In this document: positions 54,862-64,000 of the stretch, in pieces
Position numbering within the stretch: position 1 is the stretch's first letter
Layout of the letters: each line of letters opens with the position of its first letter
DNA from: Aricia agestis
Taxonomy: Eukaryota > Arthropoda > Insecta > Lepidoptera > Lycaenidae
DNA: 64,000 nt
Assembly: GCF_905147365.1 (NCBI RefSeq)
Contig: NC_056419.1
Span: forward strand, 5,277,501-5,341,500
Direction: 5' to 3'
The notes under the pieces: model-generated
The model's database searches: none
What the model saw: only the letters and a program-made list of their open reading frames with translations
Told to the model about the DNA's origin: nothing
Position numbers and translations under genes: made by a program

Positions 54862-56249
54862 TTTTATCATAAATTAGTAATGGCCAATGGGATTGATTAA
54901 TCTATACTTACCTACTTATTATTTATATCCTATATTTAGCCTAATGTAAGTAAATCAGAATAAAAACCATAAAAAATAAACGAACTTATATGATTAGGTA
55001 TTATCAAAGAAAAGTAACAAGCCGTTACCAGCCGCTATTTATCGCTAGTAATGATAATAAGCCAAAAAAGCCGTTTCTCGCCGCTTGGCTAATAATGTTA
55101 GTAACCGGCATCACATATTCTTAGATACACAACTAAAGATAAATAGTTTACAACTTCCAAGCGCAATTTTCTTCGTTATTTTTGACAGTTGAAATATTCC
55201 CAAAGTTTCGGAATATTTCGGAATACTTCCGAAGTATTCGACGGGAATAATTCGGAATCTTTCCCGCCAGCATCTATAGTCAGAACGCCTATTGTTAAAC
55301 TGAAACACCGCAGTGAAAAATGTCAACCCTGAGACACATCTATTTGTAACACTCGTACATAAAACTGCAAGACTCAGAAATGTAGCTTATAATGATATGA
55401 TAAGGTTGAATTCATCTTGCAGTTGGTAAAGGGTATGCATCCATCGAAATACCATAAAATGGAAGCGTAATTTAGTAAAAAAAAATTGGTTCCACGAAAT
55501 TCACACGGCGACGTTTAGACTTTAGTATTTGGTTTGATAACCAATTCTCGATACTGCGCCGTACAATTTTCGTTGGCCTAACTACGTAGCATTGAAATAC
55601 CATCCTATAGAATAATAACTCTGAAACATTGGGCCGTTCAAATATGGCTCCAGTTACTGTCGAAAACAATGTTCATATTATGTTACTTTAGTGCAAAGTA
55701 TGACAGATATCGTTCTATATAATGGTATTTCGATGTAAACGACTAAATAGTGCAGTACCTACCACCCACATGCAACAGTCGGCAGTCGAGACCGATTTGT
55801 CAGTTGTCGTCAGTCACACACAGCCGCGCTGACTAATTGAGGTTATAAATCGACACACGCTAAACGTAATGAACGCCTGATGAAAGTGATAAAAAGGGGT
55901 GCCCATTTTTAATTGTGACAAATTTTCAATTGCGTACGGCTCTGATCTATTTGTCTTTGGAAATAAAACGAGCCCGGTGGCATTTGGTATGGCTGCAGCT
56001 AAGAAAACTAAGTAAATGAATAGCATACCAAGTATATTATGTGGAATACAGGAGCTCCCTTACTAATGTAAGGTCTGTTTATCTTTATCTGGCATATTGC
56101 ACATCTGGTAGGTGTCTTTAATGAAAGAGGTCCTGTAGGAGTACAGGACCTTTGAGAAGCCCCAGTGGAGCACATTTTGAGAATGGCTGCACTAAGTAAC
56201 TGCCAAATATCCATAATCTTGTACTATGTATTAATGTATTCATTTTGTA
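54862..56249. other. No recognised gene
   Basis: Short minus-strand frames (55111, 55472, 55814, 56008) have no domains. GGAATATTTCGGAATACTTC near 55205 is a local repeat. Confidence 0.3.
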
Positions 56250-56362
56250 TCTTATATCTTTAAACGAGGCGATAAATCGATCTAGCTAGGAATCATTTTT
56301 AGAAAATGTCATTTTATTCGTGTTTTATCGAATACCGAGTAAAGCTCGGTCAAATAGCTAGT
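56250..56362 (+). mobile_element. HelD Helitron, 113-bp deletion form with both ends
   Basis: After A: TCTTATATCTTTAAACGAGG. 3' hairpin CCGAGTAAAGCTCGG, then TCAAATAGCTAG abutting T. It defines the HelD ends used for 4259-6096. Confidence 0.85.
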
Positions 56363-56756
56363 ATTGAATAGTATCCCAAAGTCTTTCACAATGATAACCT
56401 AAAGCCCAATAAAGTTTGACATGTACTAGAAAAGACACGTTTTAAAGTATGATTTATAGTTATAGTCGTCGGGCTCAGAGGGCACGAAGGTGAGTTTTTA
56501 CGCGCAGAAGAACTTGCATAAATTTGGCACAACGCAAAGTGCCTTCGCGTGTTGTGTGAACGTGACTTTATTGTACAATGTCCTTAATATGTTGTAGAAC
56601 TTTGAACATATTAAAAATATGCGGAATCTCTTATATTGCGAAAGTTGTTAAGAAATAGAAGAGAGATAGAGAGAGAAGATTTCGGCAGACTTACTTACAA
56701 ACAAAAAATAAACAATATTATTGACAGGTTGTGTATTGAAATTAGAACATTCTAGT
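56363..56756. other. No recognised feature
   Basis: Some (GA)n near 56660. No repeat of note. Confidence 0.3.
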
Positions 56757-56768
56757 AAGTAATCGAAT

Positions 56769-57256
56769 AAAGCAAGTGCTCGAAGAATGGGTTCGCAAAC
56801 TGAGCAGGAAGCAATGGGTTGAGACCCCTGGCCTTGAACACTGTAAGGCACTAATTTCTGGCTTCAACAAGAAACTGTCAGGAATAGTGCTCACCATGGG
56901 TAGGAATCAATTAAGAATCCTTACCAGAAGCCTAACTGGGCACTGCAAGCTCAATAAGCACCTTAACAGAATAGGTGTTAGTAGCTCAATGACTTGCAGA
57001 TTTTGCGAGGAGGAGGATGAAACACCTATACACCTTCTCCTTGACTGCCCTGCTCTACTACAGAGCAGGAACAGACACCTTGGTTGCTACGAATACACAT
57101 CCGAGGAAATTCGTTTCACCAACCCCAACCACATCGCTCAATTTATGAGCAGCATTGGGTTGAGGACGGTACTCTAATGCGAAGGAGTCACAATAGATCC
57201 TCAAGGGTCGCAGTGACATAAGGGCTACTTGACCTGCCTTCAGCAAAAAAAAAAAA
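56769..57256 (+). mobile_element. 5'-truncated LINE with target duplication
   Basis: GTAATCGAAT is found just before (56759-56768) and just after the poly(A) (57257-57266). The element holds the ORF2 end, a 3' UTR (GAGTCACAATAGATCCTCA..) shared with 9139-9206, and poly(A). This is the typical product of target-primed reverse transcription. Confidence 0.92.
56776..57177 (+). pseudogene. LINE ORF2 C-terminus with zinc knuckle (Jockey/R1/I group)
   Basis: A 133-codon frame, the better of two copies (other: 8632-9138). WVRKLSRKQWVETPGLEHCK leads into GRNQLRILTRSLTGHCKLNK, HLNRIGVSSSMTCRFCEEED and the C-x2-C-x8-H-x4-C knuckle, then LLQSRNRHLGCYEY and a stop. The LTGHCxLNxHL segment is what follows the RNase H region in I-type LINEs. 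The frame is intact to the 5' truncation point and lacks RT, endonuclease and ORF1. The start codon is incidental; translation would have come from upstream. Confidence 0.8.
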
Positions 57257-57266
57257 GTAATCGAAT

Positions 57267-57775
57267 GCCTATCAACAAAAGCAATATTTTTTGTTTTCTA
57301 GAAAGATTTGGAACATTAAAATATATTTCTAGAAAGTTATGCGTTATGTAGCTGTCTTCTGCTATGTAGCTATCAAAATATATTTTGCTTTCAAAGCTAT
57401 ACTTTAGTTACTGCTAGATTTTCTTGCGTCTATTTTCCGGATGGTTACAAACCGTTTGTCGCACGTTTTCTTTTTTTTCAGCGGGCTCCATTGTGATAAA
57501 AGAGAGCGAAATAAAATGCAACTGTCTACGGCGATAGCAAAACATTTAGGCTTTGCAATTTCGAATCGTGAATCGTGATATTATACGAAGAAAATCAAAA
57601 CTTATAATAATAACAATTTGTATACGTTCGCTATAGCATGGTAATAATAATTTGGAAGTTAGATAGCGACCATGATGTGTAAAAAAATATTAATTATTTT
57701 TATGTCTTCAAATACTTAAAAAAACAAAATTCAGGAAAAAGCCACTTCGATCTTATCAAGTTATTTTTATACCAT
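57267..57775. other. No recognised feature
   Basis: AT-rich, no repeat recognised. Confidence 0.3.
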
Positions 57776-57778
57776 TAA

Positions 57779-58005
57779 AGGAGTGAGCACACTGAGACGG
57801 GCCGTGCCGGGGCTCAGCGTGCCGGGGCTCATCGCAAAAATCCGCCTCCATACAATTTGTAAAGCAGAAATCCGCTGCGCCCCGACACAGTGTACGATAC
57901 GCGCATCCGCTTCTATACAAATTGTATGGAAGAGGATTTTTGCGATGAGCCCCGGCATGCTGAGCCCCGGGCCCCGGCACGGCCCGTCTCAGTGTGCTCA
58001 CTCCT
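57779..58005. mobile_element. Palindromic Harbinger-like MITE, 227 bp, TAA duplication
   Basis: AGGAGTGAGCACACTGAGAC, GGGCCGTGCCGGGGCTCA and CATCGCAAAAATCC are mirrored by the right half. TAA flanks both sides (57776-57778 and 58006-58008). Very GC-rich ends (CCGGGGC repeats). Frames on both strands are by-products. Confidence 0.92.
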
Positions 58006-58008
58006 TAA

Positions 58009-58349
58009 CACTTAAATTAATGTTACTCCAAAAAGAAAGGTAATGATTTTCGGCTTTTGTTCTGCCACTCACACGCTTATTATGTAAATAGTCTTATCTA
58101 CAAATATTTACCTTTGAAGAGCGTAGATAAAACGATTGGGCTTAACTACCTTCAAATTAAGGCGCTTGGTGTGAAATTATTAATTTAAATTCCTTTGTTT
58201 TACGCGTAAGTAGACATTTCCTGCGGTCATGAAGGGTTTTAAAACTGACCACTATTATACGTATAGAAAGAAATATACATTATTTAAACGTAATCTTTAG
58301 GAATTAGGAAAAACCGGCCAATGCATTTCGGGCGACGCGCAATATAGGG
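58009..58349. other. No recognised feature
   Basis: No repeat recognised. Confidence 0.3.
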
Positions 58350-58663
58350 GTTTTTTATGAAATACAAACGAGCAAACGGGTCACCTGATGGAAAGCAACT
58401 TCCGTCGCCCATGGACACTCGCAACATCAGAAGAGCTGCAGGCGCGTTGTCGGCCTTTTAAGAGGGAATAGGATAATAGGGGAGGGTAGGGATGGGAAGG
58501 GAAGGGAAAATGGGAGGATAGGGAAGGGAATTGGGCCCCCGATAAACTCACTCACTCGGCGAAACACAGCGCAAGCGCTGTTTCACGCCGGTTTTCTGTG
58601 AGAACGTGGTATTTCTCCGGACGAGCCGGCCCATTCGTGCCGAAGCATGGCTCTCCCACGTAT
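58350..58663 (-). mobile_element. LT element, full length
   Basis: Short poly(T), ATGAAATACAAACGAGCAAA (GGGGGC lost), tail, purine tract, head to GGCTCTCCCACGTATAA. Confidence 0.87.
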
Positions 58664-58847
58664 AAACGTTCTGTAGTAGCCCTTAATAATGTGAACTTAT
58701 TTTTAGTTGATCGTCGATCGACTAAACTTATGAAGTCGTCTTAGCCTTGATAGCTTTCCTTTTAAATTCAGCATAATAGTAAATATATAATAAAGTTTTA
58801 ACTTTAGATGGTAGAAGGACACTGGACTCTAATAATTTTTTCACGAA

Positions 58848-58982
58848 TTTTCAGAAGCAACCGTTTGAAAACGGTTGCTTCTGAAAATGTGAAAAAAATC
58901 ACGGGAGTAGGAATTCCAGGAACCATTCCACCAGTGACCGTCTAAAGTTAAAACTTTAGATGGTCACTGGTGGAATGGTGGA
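58848..58982. repeat. Two inverted repeats in tandem
   Basis: TTTTCAGAAGCAACCGTTT / AAACGGTTGCTTCTGAAAA (58857-58896, almost no loop), and ATTCCACCAGTGACCGTCTA / TAGATGGTCACTGGTGGAAT (58935-58980) around AAGTTAAAACTT. The phrase GGACACTGGACTCT occurs at both 58818 and 58989, and GTTTTAACTTTAGATGGT near 58795 repeats the second hairpin. The block is a tangle of direct and inverted copies. Confidence 0.8.
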
Positions 58983-58983
58983 A

Positions 58984-59419
58984 TGACAGGACACTGGACT
59001 CTTACGATTTTTTCCACTTTAAAACCTCATATTTCACAAATGGATCCCTACATCGGAAAATGGTTTTTAAAAATCATATCCAACGCCACTAGAATGTCAT
59101 GCCATGCCATACCATAATACGTGCTAAAAATTCGCAGTGGGGTCAAAAAATTTCATTATTTTAAAATACTTGATTTAGGTAAAATCTACGATTTACCTCC
59201 TGGTTTGACCAGCTCTAAGAAAAATATCTGTTAGCGCAAAAATCGAACAAAATAAATGTTGACAACTATAATTTTACGACACACATAAATATAAAAATCA
59301 TTCCTAATCATTAATTTATGGACCAGTAGTTAGCAATTAATTTATGATACGTTTCAATGGAAATTAATTAGCAATAGATTACAATATGGCGCGCCGCGGG
59401 AGACGGACCTTGGCCGAAT
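58984..59419. other. No recognised feature
   Basis: No repeat recognised. Confidence 0.3.
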
Positions 59420-59650
59420 GTTTCGCCCATGACTATTAACAATGTCGGATGTGAAAAACGACAACTTTACAGGAGAGCGATTCAAAGTCTAAATTGTGCA
59501 TAACTTTTTTCAAGTATGATCATGAAATTTCAGGGTAATACTATAAAAGTTATTTACGTTTGATATGTTATTATGAGTATCTCGTATTTTATGCCTAAAT
59601 ATGAGGAAAGTCACTTCTGACCTTTTTAACGGGGTACGAGTAATGCTGAT

Positions 59651-59735
59651 TTGTCGGAAGTGCCAGAACCGACATTGTTACTTGTAGAAAATCGACGATT
59701 GCTTCTCGGAAGTGGCATTTACGTTATTGTTAAGT
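59651..59735. repeat. Left subterminal GTCGGAAGTG repeats
   Basis: TGTCGGAAGTGCCAGAACCG followed by ACATTGTTACTTG, then TCTCGGAAGTGGCATTTACG, echoing the TIR motif GTCGGATGTG. Confidence 0.65.
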
Positions 59736-60568
59736 GACAACTGTTAATTTAAAAATATGTCGCATGTAGAAATTACCAACAAAAACGACAACAATTTAAA
59801 GAAAAAAAAAACAGTTTTATGGACTTCTGTCAAATAAAACGTAAAAATAATGTACGTATGAAAATACAAAACATTTCTTATGATTTAAATAATTCGGAAA
59901 ATCAAAATTTCATCCGAATTGAAAACTTACTTAAAACATAGAAATTAAAAATTATTACCAACACTATTTTGTTGACTTTTTGATAGCATAACATAAATTA
60001 ACTAAACAAAATAAAAAATAAAAAATAAAAAAATAAATATTAATTATAAAGAGAAAAAGTTTGTTTTATATGTATGTTTGTTTGTATTGAATGGGCTTAA
60101 TAACTACTGAACTAATTTTAAAAATTATTTTACTTTTGGAAAGCTACATCATTTGCAAAGAACACAGGCTATGTATTATTCTGAAAAATATTAGGGATCC
60201 TACCGAAAATAGCAAAAATATAACCCAAAGTGGTAAACATTTGCCAAAAATTTCATTATTTCGCTTCCGCTTCGAAAAATACTGATGATACATCAAAATA
60301 ATGTTACACATGTTTATAGTACTCATCATTATCTACAAAAAAGCCCAGGGCAGCTTATGTCTATCTTTTATGGTTAACGAATAATAACCATTACTTTCAT
60401 TAAAAAATTTACTTCAAATCATCTAAAACTAGCGTGACCTTTTTTGCATATTCGTTATTAATCCTTACCTACATAAATATGAAAATATTAATTGGAATTA
60501 TGTGAAAAATAGAATTGTCCTTAAAATTATTACCATGAGCCAAATATTTTAGAAGTAAGGACAGTAAT

Positions 60569-60811
60569 TTGATTAAAGCTCAAAATAAGGTACCCGCGCC
60601 GACGCGGCAACGGCGGCGGCTACCACGAATGTGTAATGGAAAATATTATATTTGCAAGTCGAACGACCGGCTATCGATCTTATCTAGATCTTCCATATAT
60701 GCTGGAGAGATGATAGTGCCTAAATGTGTGAGGAATACAAAAAGGACTGACGAAGGACTGAATATTTTGCAGGCCCATGAAATGAAGTTCGCGGAGTCAA
60801 CTAGTTCTTAA
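60569..60811 (+). other. Unrecognised 80-codon frame inside the 3.2-kb element
   Basis: An arginine-rich start (PTRQRRRLPR) is followed by CNGKYYICKSNDRLSILSRS and an ending KFAESTSS. The first 60 nt are markedly GC-richer than the surroundings. It could be the last exon of a lost transposon gene or chance. No family recognised. Confidence 0.2.
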
Positions 60812-60950
60812 AAATTTCTACATTTTAGGACACTTACGTACCACCACAGCCTTCGTTTATATGAAAAATTGAGATTAGTATTTATTAGATTAATTATTCA
60901 AAAGCAGTCTTCTTCATCCGAGATTTTCTCTGATCCATTGTGGTATTTTA

Positions 60951-61215
60951 ATCGGCTCCAACGATTTTCATGAAATTTAGTACATAGGGGGTTTCGGGGG
61001 CGATAAATCGATCTAGCTAGGAATCATTTTCAGAAAATGTCTTTTTATTCGTGTTTTATCGATAATCGATAAACTGAAAAATATTACTCTTCCTGACATC
61101 TTTTGGCGAATAATAATACTATTTTGTAAGCAACTAATTGTTTTGACGACCAGCAGATGGCGTTATTAAGTAACACGAAGTCAATGAGTGTTTGCTATAC
61201 CGAGCGAAGGTACTT
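60951..61215 (+). mobile_element. HelD Helitron fragment nested in the 3.2-kb element
   Basis: CGGCTCCAACGATTTTCATG, GGGGGTTTCGGGGGCGATAA, ATCGATCTAGCTAGGAATCA, CAACTAATTGTTTTGACGAC and GAGTGTTTGCTATACCGAGC match HelD at 5945-6080 and 56268-56340. The 5' end is missing and the 3' hairpin is deleted (CCGAGCGAAGGTACT). Confidence 0.75.
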
Positions 61216-61423
61216 AATTTATTATGTATGACATGTGCCAACAAAAACCTAAGTTTCGCACAAAAATTACCCATTTTAAAGCCTTCTGAAATTTCTTAAA
61301 AGTCGGTAAGCAACGACAGATATGGTACAAACTACAAGCGCCATTTAATCAATAAGAAAAGTAAATGAAATGATTATGATTTAGTACTACAGACATTTTA
61401 CCAATTTTTAAATCCACATAATA

Positions 61424-61560
61424 ATGTCAGAAGTGGCACTACCGACAATTTAACTATTTATAAAACCAATTAAAAATGTAGTATGTGGTACTACCGACAT
61501 TTTACACATTTGAAAAACCGGTTAAGAACGTTGGATGTGGTACATCCTACAATTTTAAGT
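61424..61560. repeat. Three spaced palindromic motifs (GTCGGATGTGGTAC..CCGACA type)
   Basis: TGTCAGAAGTGGCACTACCG, TGTAGTATGTGGTACTACCG and GTTGGATGTGGTACATCCTA occur about 50 bp apart, each followed by ACA and T/A runs. More copies are near 62354 and 62424. They are likely internal binding or replication-slip repeats of the transposon. Confidence 0.75.
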
Positions 61561-62698
61561 TACCTACGATAAAGAACAATGGCCAAATCGTACCAGTTGG
61601 GCGGTGGCGTCCCGACATGCCATTAGCAAAAAATCCCTAATATTTTAAGGCATCGAAAATCATTAGAAATGTGTCTATAAATAGCTACAAAAAAAGATCA
61701 ATATATTTTAGTTTCATTATGTTCTGACAGCCGGCGATCATTCGCATTCGTTCTATTTTTTGGGTAATACTCGAGGAAAAATTGAAATAATTAGAAACGA
61801 GATCGCCGAATATACACTTGTAGGCTACACCGCAGTCGGTAGAAAGGTAGTTCTTAAGTCTAACCTCAAAATAATTGTAAACGTTATTAATTATTATAAA
61901 AAATCGTGGCTATTTAGACATAATTCTTAAACGGAATTATGTTTAGAGCATAATAACTACCAAATCTAACTATAGTTTATTTTGGGACATCAAAAATAAA
62001 AGTCGAGTCCAGCTCCTATACAAATTTGGCCATGATTCTTTATGTTGATGAAGCTAAGAATTCATCTCATAAACAAATCTAGAGCAATAAAACATAAGCT
62101 ATACTGTTAAAAATATTTAAAAAGATTATAAAGAATAGTAAATACCATTTCCCGCACTAGCGTTAGCTTTGGACATAATATTACCATCAACATTTTTTGC
62201 CTTTTACTATGTTTTTCTTAATTTCGTTGAGTACCAAGTTTTAATTTGCCGTGCTGATCTTGTAGACATTGAAAATGGCGTCGAAAAGTAAAAAAATATA
62301 ACTACGGTAGCAAAAAATCAAGTGACAGCGCGACGTCCATTCCCTCCGTTAACATAGTCGGATGTGGCACATCGTGCGCTCTTACTCGCTTCCGCGTCCC
62401 ATTAATAAAGTAGGTAGTGACTATCCGACATTGTTAGCGAGCTATCTTAGTAATATACGACATTTTTAATGTGGCTATTTTAGAAACTACGCATAATATA
62501 GATTTTTTCTTTTCAACTCACGATAGCCTCGGTTATAAGGACATACCTATTTTATGAAATAAAACAAAAATGACGATTTTGCACATCCGACATTGTTAAT
62601 AGTCATGGGCGGTTTGTCACAAACTCACAATACAATGGTTCAACGACATTGCGTTTATTAGGATTTGACACGACGCGACGTAACAAACTAGATTATTA

Positions 62699-62830
62699 GG
62701 GCGTTTGTGCACTACACGGAACTTTACCGTCCAGCGTTCATAACTTTCATGTTTGCCATATAAATAAGGTAGGAAATCGAGATGCCGCGCCGCGCCGGAT
62801 GGTAAAATTCCGTGTAGTGCACAAACGCCC
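62699..62830. mobile_element. Harbinger-like MITE, 132 bp, TTA duplication
   Basis: GGGCGTTTGTGCACTACACG and GGAACTTTACC at the left, mirrored at the right. TTA flanks both sides (62696-62698 and 62831-62833). Confidence 0.93.
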
Positions 62831-62852
62831 TTAGATTAGGCTGCCTGCGCCC

Positions 62853-63019
62853 GTTTTTTTATGAAATAAGGGGGCAAATGAGCAAACGGGTCACCTGATG
62901 GAAAACAACTTCCGTCGCCCATGGACATGCCGGCCTTTTAAGAGGGAATAGGGTAATAGTGGAGGGTAGGGATGGGATGGGAATAGGGGAGAGTAGGGAA
63001 GGGAAAAGGGTAGGGGAAT
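62853..63019 (-). mobile_element. LT element, tail half with internal deletion
   Basis: Poly(T), ATGAAATAAGGGGGCAAATG.. CCCATGGACATGCCGGCCTT (the CTCGCAGCATCAG..GTGCGTT segment is missing), purine tract, then stops. The head is absent. Confidence 0.85.
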
Positions 63020-63225
63020 TAGTTTTCCGCGTTCGGAAATTCGAATGCATTATGCATAGAATCAGTAGAAAAAATACTTAATAACTGAGGCACACGTAAG
63101 CTAACGGGACGAATTCGTAGCCAGGAAATATAGGGTGGGGCCATAGGTCTTTGCGGCGGGGGAGGGTTCTCGTCTCATTGTTTGAGTCTCAAAACGATTT
63201 CGTAGTAAGCCTACCAGATCAGAAG

Positions 63226-63792
63226 GATGAAGTGGTTAACTAACATTTTAAAACATAAGAGCTGTGGGAATATGTGCATAGTGGCCAAAGGAAGATCTTC
63301 CGACCGAGCGAGGTGTTGTGCTCGGTCAGGCCGGAGCCCACGTGATACATTTCAGCTGTCGTATATATACCTACGCGCTCAGAAAACTTCGATAGCGCGA
63401 TGCAGGATTGTTAGGCAAATTGTGGGTACCGCCACAGAGCAATTACTATTTATTCCCTTATAGTTTTAACAAACCTTATAACTTACATTGTTCATCATTT
63501 ACGGCCATTCCCAATATTTGATCTATCTCTGGTTTTGCCTTACTAGAGATAGGAATAGCTCACATTAGACATTAGAGACATATATTTTATGTCAATTGTG
63601 AGCTATTGCTATCTCTAGTAGGGCAAAACCAGAGATAGATCAAATATTGGGAATGGCCGTTAGCTAATTATACCTATCTAACTATACATAAAATCCATTT
63701 TCATATTTCAAATCATTTTTCCGTTCCTAAAGCCTAAATTGATGCAAAAAACGTCAGTTTTCAAATTGTTATTTACCTGTTTCATCCACTCA
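63226..63792. mobile_element. REP-T element interrupted by a palindromic MITE
   Basis: GATGAAGTGGTTAACTAACA.. TTTTAACAAACC.. TTCATCA, insert, then ACCTATCTAACTATAC.. GCAAAAAACGTCAGTTTTCA.. TTTACCTGTTTCATC. There is also ~170 bp of extra GC-richer sequence at 63265-63435 that is not in the other copies. Confidence 0.7.
63502..63659. mobile_element. Palindromic Harbinger-like MITE, 158 bp, TTA duplication
   Basis: CGGCCATTCCCAATATTTGA and TCTATCTCTGGTTTTGCC are mirrored by the right half. TTA flanks both ends (63499-63501 and 63660-63662). Arms are about 65 bp. Confidence 0.92.
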
Positions 63793-64000
63793 ATATGTCT
63801 TTAAAATAAGATATATCTGCTTGTGAATCCATTTCTCTGCTTGTACAAGAGACACAAAAGACACTTTGGAATCGTTCTAAGAGGACTAAATATTATATTT
63901 TTTGAAGTGAAAACTTCTTTAGCGGCGTTGAGCACTTTTGTGGGATGGGTAAAAACTGTGAAACACGCGTCAGATTCTCGTGCTGATCGAAAAACCGTAA

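Larger units (their letters stand above)
59424..62611. mobile_element. 3.2-kb DNA transposon with 30-bp TIRs and 4-bp duplication
   Basis: Left end CGCCCATGACTATTAACAAT.. GTCGGATGTG, mirrored at 62582-62611 (CACATCCGACATTGTTAATA.. CATGGGCG). GTTT precedes the left end (59420-59423) and follows the right end (62612-62615). Subterminal palindromic motifs of the form GTCGGANGTGGCAC..CCGACA recur near both ends. It has no recognisable transposase and contains a HelD fragment (60951-61215). The superfamily is not determined; 4-bp duplications occur in Sola-, Chapaev- and Ginger-type elements. Confidence 0.75.

Noticed and set aside
57756..58043. Three overlapping frames on both strands
   Set aside because: They are by-products of the GC-rich palindromic MITE at 57779-58005.

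Overview
This window looks like moth or butterfly (Lepidoptera) nuclear DNA from a gene-poor region or a long intron. It is AT-rich and has no long open reading frame. It is crowded with short mobile elements of types that are typical of Lepidoptera: Helitrons with a 5'-TC start and a hairpin plus CTAG end, a tRNA-headed SINE, and a LINE whose tail ends in a TTATTTCATAAA poly(A) sequence. I cannot name the species. No complete host gene is visible. The only host-gene candidate is a possible 95-nt exon at 45670-45764 on the minus strand, and it is weak.

Local family names used below. HelA = ~200 bp Helitron ending in a GCAAC..GTTGC hairpin. HelB, HelC and HelD = three other Helitron families. 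LT = ~320 bp LINE-derived element made of the LINE's 5' head and 3' tail. SINE-1 = tRNA-derived SINE. REP-G, REP-E and REP-T = unclassified repeats. MITE-S and MITE-M = two near-palindromic MITE families. The Harbinger-like MITEs have 3-bp TAA or TTA target duplications; the hAT-like elements have 8-bp duplications.

Layout. 0-7 kb: scattered Helitron ends, a 130-bp MITE, and a nest in which a 1.49-kb foldback element sits in the TA repeat of a HelD Helitron (4259-6096). 7-10 kb: LT, two SINE-1 pieces, a LINE C-terminus, and a fragment resembling a Penelope-like element with a minimal hammerhead-ribozyme fold (9667-9714). 10-20 kb: mostly unrecognised sequence. 20-30 kb: a complete SINE-1 with 13-bp target duplications, a HelB Helitron with a fourfold internal tandem repeat, three LT copies, and a 484-bp hAT remnant cut into REP-E. 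30-43 kb: hairpins, a minisatellite, and a Harbinger-like MITE split by a 1,866-bp element with its own TIRs and an AT duplication (34451-36575); then Helitrons, an RTE-like LINE end and large palindromes. 43-54 kb: an LT split by a 459-bp insert, hAT MITEs, and the LINE copy (51541-52259) that explains where LT comes from. 54-64 kb: more Helitrons, a 5'-truncated LINE with target duplications, palindromic MITEs, and a 3.2-kb TIR element (59424-62611) with subterminal palindromes.

Functionally, almost everything recognised is non-autonomous. The LINE tail shared with LT, the R1/I-type and RTE-type LINE ends, and the hAT transposase scrap hint at the autonomous partners. Twelve LT copies in 64 kb and repeated nesting suggest several waves of insertion. 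Boundaries come from reading the sequence by eye, so those not fixed by a target duplication may be off by several bases.
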